Assembly: GCA_964508135.1 (NCBI GenBank)
Contig: CAZDSU010000019.1
Coordinates: forward strand, 30,303 to 94,302
Reading direction: 5' to 3'
Source: UBA6168 sp964508135
GTDB taxonomy: Bacteria > Bacteroidota > Bacteroidia > Chitinophagales > Saprospiraceae
DNA length: 64,000 bases
Of this stretch, positions 63,907 through 64,000 are shown piece by piece. Each line of letters begins with the position of its first letter. The first letter of the stretch is position 1. A program made the translations under genes and the position numbers. The notes beneath the pieces were generated by a model. It worked only from the letters and a program-made list of their open reading frames with translations, searched no databases and was not told the origin of the DNA.

Positions 63907-63974
63907 GGTATGAAGGTATGAGGTATGAGGTATGGAGGTATGCGTATACCTCCATACCTCATACCTCATACCTT
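63904..63974. repeat. Inverted 7-bp repeats after the amidohydrolase
   Basis: GAGGTAT-type units (63904-63941) face ATACCTC-type units (63945-63974) on a 7-bp period. The same word occurs in the signal-peptide codons of the preceding gene (about 60935-60959). Confidence 0.8.
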
Positions 63975-64000
63975 TTCAAGCCCTTCTCAATTGTATCACT

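Overview
The window comes from a Bacteroidota chromosome, most likely of the Saprospiraceae/Chitinophagia type. Supporting signs are the gene order of the division and cell-wall (dcw) cluster, type IX secretion (T9SS) C-terminal signals, a GldM-like protein, a GWxTD protein, a SusC-type TonB receptor, TAnnTTTG-type promoter boxes, and few Shine-Dalgarno sites. No tRNA or rRNA gene was seen.

Layout. 1-3.5 kb: end of a TolC-type efflux gene, a pRiA4b ORF-3-like protein, a thioredoxin-fold secreted protein and a truncated CNNM (hemolysin-type) membrane protein. 3.5-14.1 kb (minus): one giant secreted adhesin-like protein of 3514 residues. 14.7-36.4 kb (minus): the dcw cluster in the order mraZ, rsmH, ftsL, ftsI, murE, mraY, murD, ftsW, murG, murC, ftsQ, ftsA, ftsZ. 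Accessory genes interrupt it at three junctions: small unknown genes plus a KilA-N gene between ftsI and murE, a zeta-kinase/MNT/HEPN module between mraY and murD, and a second KilA-N gene with a palindrome array between ftsQ and murC. 36.8-40.4 kb: polyprenol-phosphate glycosyltransferase, GWxTD protein, MscS channel. 40.4-41.5 kb: gene debris containing a nested hairpin element. 41.5-45.6 kb: deoxysugar (fucose/rhamnose) uptake and catabolism genes, then a GldM-C-like protein. 45.7-64 kb: urocanate hydratase, TonB receptor, two T9SS cargo proteins, a subtilisin, pirin, ABC exporter, a RelE-type toxin-antitoxin pair, a pair of Fe-S electron-transfer proteins and a two-domain amidohydrolase.

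The most unusual content is the palindromic DNA. (1) Upstream of the KilA-N gene at 18.6-19.3 kb lies an array of 24-bp palindromes with variable cores and a conserved spacer of about 21 bp. In one reading register each unit encodes an octapeptide like R-Y-x-[D/N]-x-x-[N/I]-G, and a seventh palindrome of the same form sits in frame inside the KilA-N gene itself. This looks like a cassette reservoir for a DNA-binding protein. (2) A second palindrome class, encoding [D/N]-H-F-x-[D/G]-[V/I]-x-[K/E]-M-V, occurs in pairs on both sides of the other KilA-N gene and beside the zeta/MNT/HEPN module. (3) Five 33-bp hairpins (15-3-15) are scattered in the window, one of them in frame inside murD. (4) Inverted pairs of 7-bp tandem repeats fill most dcw junctions, and one is inserted in frame in murC.

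All names are from reading the sequence only. No database search was run.
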